This document shows, piece by piece, positions 62,491 through 64,000 of a DNA stretch of 64,000 nt (position 1 is its first letter; each line of letters opens with the position of its first letter). The notes beneath the pieces are model-generated. The model was not told the origin of the DNA. It made no database searches and saw nothing but the letters and a program-made list of their open reading frames with translations. Origin of the DNA: Climacteris rufus. Its lineage: Eukaryota; Chordata; Aves; Passeriformes; Climacteridae. Both the position numbers and the translations under genes were made by a program. The stretch lies in assembly GCA_013398175.1 (NCBI GenBank), contig VZRZ01005138.1, positions 273,817-337,816 on the forward strand. Reading direction: 5' to 3'.

Positions 62491-64000
62491 GAAAACTGCA
62501 TTTGCTACCAGGTGCATTGCTGCTTGACTAGGCAACTTCTTGGGCTTATTCCTGTTGTTTGAATGGAGAGACAAGGTGCTGCAGTGTCTCCCTTGGCATT
62601 TGTTAATAGCAGTCAGACTCTTTTAGAGATGGTGATTGCAAGTAAGGGTAGGGTGGGGCTGCAGTGCAACTGAGTCATTATATTCAGGCAGTTAATCTGG
62701 AATGTGTTGATGCACCAGGCTCTGCTACATATAGGACATGTGAACATGTGTTGGTGAATGGGATATGCGATTAAGTCTGGTGTAGGTGCCTAATCAAAAT
62801 GTCTGTTCTTAGTCAAATTGCAAATTTAGACATCAGTGTGCACAAACTAACTTGTCATAGCAGTAAAAAATCATATGTTTGCAGAGGGATAGGGTACTAG
62901 GGAGCCTGTTATTTCAATTATGGAGTCATCTGAGGTTCTTTGATGTGGAGGGGGGCAGTCAGTGAATTTTGAGAGTAATAAACTCTGAATGTTACAGTCA
63001 TGTGAAATAATACAGAAAAGGACACGCTTACTTGAAGTTTGAATCAAGATTTGTGAAACTTTAGATCAGTATGTCCATGATAACATGGACAGCATATCTC
63101 ATATTGTGCTGAGAAAAGAAAAATTACTGCTATAGAGCCTAAAATTGGCTCTGGTTTGTAATTACTTATTAATGCAATTTTTTGGCTAGTTGATACATTA
63201 CTAGAATGCTATGCTCATATAATATTCAAATTTGGACTGCAAAGACATGGATTTTTGTAGGAAGACCTTATGTAATTAAATTTGGGAAGCTGTTGAATAA
63301 TTTGTAATATTTAATGATTACTTTGTGGATTATGAGGCATGCTTAATGACTACTATTTTCACATTATTATTTGTTGAGCCTAGGTTGCACAGTTTTGTTT
63401 CTTTAGTTTGCAACCACTTTAGAGTGGCGTCTGCTGTGATCATCCATTTTTCTTTCTGGACGCAGTGTCTTGGATAGCAAAGCGGAGGCAGAGCCATTTC
63501 TAGTGAATTCAAGCAAAGTGAAACTCTGCTGTGTAGCAGCACTGAGCAGATTTCAAGTACTTTGGTAGGTACCTGCCGTTACCAGGGGCTCTACCTCAAT
63601 GTATGTCTTTCTGATGTTGCTCTATCAGCATCATTTCCTCAGAATGTGTGACTACTGTAAGTTGTCTCTTAGACACTGATGAAGGAATATTAATTACTGT
63701 GGTGCTTTCTAATTTCAAAACTGGAATACTATAGTTTTCTCCTTAATGGACTCCCAGACTCTACTATATGGAGATTAAAGTGAACTGAAAAAGCTCATCA
63801 AGAAATCTTTCATGGGCTCCAAATTTTGCACTCACATTAAACCTGTTCTTAAATCACTCCCCTGACTCCCTCCTGATATAGTTTCATATTTTTTTCAGAA
63901 CACTATTGATCTTATTAAAAGGCATTAACGTTTTTAATCCCATCATCAAATTAATCCTGTTGATATTGTTAGTATTTTTGTAACGCAATACAGAAAAAAA

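Larger units (their letters stand above)
57440..64000. other. AT-rich non-coding stretch
   Basis: No gene is recognised. The longest open frame is 111 codons (58879-59214, minus) with no motif. Segments near 57.56-57.70 kb and 58.66-58.90 kb look like possible conserved non-coding DNA (balanced AT-rich words, no repeats), which I cannot test. A GT repeat and a small CpG-bearing block are listed separately. Confidence 0.5.

Overview
This window looks like avian nuclear DNA from a gene-poor region: intronic, intergenic, or both. The best evidence is the repeats. There are two CR1-type LINE 3' fragments with the bird-type 3' end, one of which encodes the C-terminus of a CR1 ORF2. There are also two solo LTRs of one endogenous-retrovirus family that I recognise from bird genomes. 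The rest is AT-rich, with scattered microsatellites and a few short GC-rich, CpG-bearing blocks. I cannot name the species, and I cannot identify any protein-coding gene with confidence. No rRNA, tRNA, CRISPR array or bacterial-style operon is visible.

Layout: 1-14.9 kb is AT-rich and mostly featureless, with a probable old LINE fragment near 4.7-5.0 kb and a CA repeat at 5.29 kb. A clear CR1 fragment on the minus strand lies at 14.89-15.26 kb. From 15.3 to 31.2 kb there are two exon-like segments with good splice signals (22,602-22,680 minus; 27,715-27,758 plus) and a small CpG cluster ending beside an RFX X-box-like motif (29.6-29.77 kb). A perfect ten-copy 12-bp minisatellite lies at 31,270-31,389. 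An LTR-like promoter and poly(A)-signal arrangement is at 33.7-33.95 kb. From 35,028 to 35,391 there is a dense cluster of unusual DNA structure: a long imperfect hairpin, an AAT microsatellite, a G-quadruplex motif on the plus strand and another on the minus strand. A probable old LINE fragment follows at 36.4-36.8 kb. A solo LTR with a perfect 5-bp target duplication occupies 41,827-42,311 and contains a 67-base assembly gap. A second, more decayed LTR of the same family is at 48,440-48,993, and a plus-strand CR1 fragment is at 50.49-50.82 kb. A weakly CpG-rich block near 57.0-57.4 kb overlaps the longest ORF of the window (216 codons). The final 6 kb is AT-rich, with a GT repeat at 61.8 kb and another small CpG-bearing block at 62.3-62.5 kb.

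The exon candidates rest only on splice-site quality and open frames. They lie on both strands, so they cannot all belong to one gene, and several are probably chance pseudo-exons. The best-supported unusual structure is the 35-kb hairpin and quadruplex cluster, followed by the minisatellite and the CpG/X-box block.
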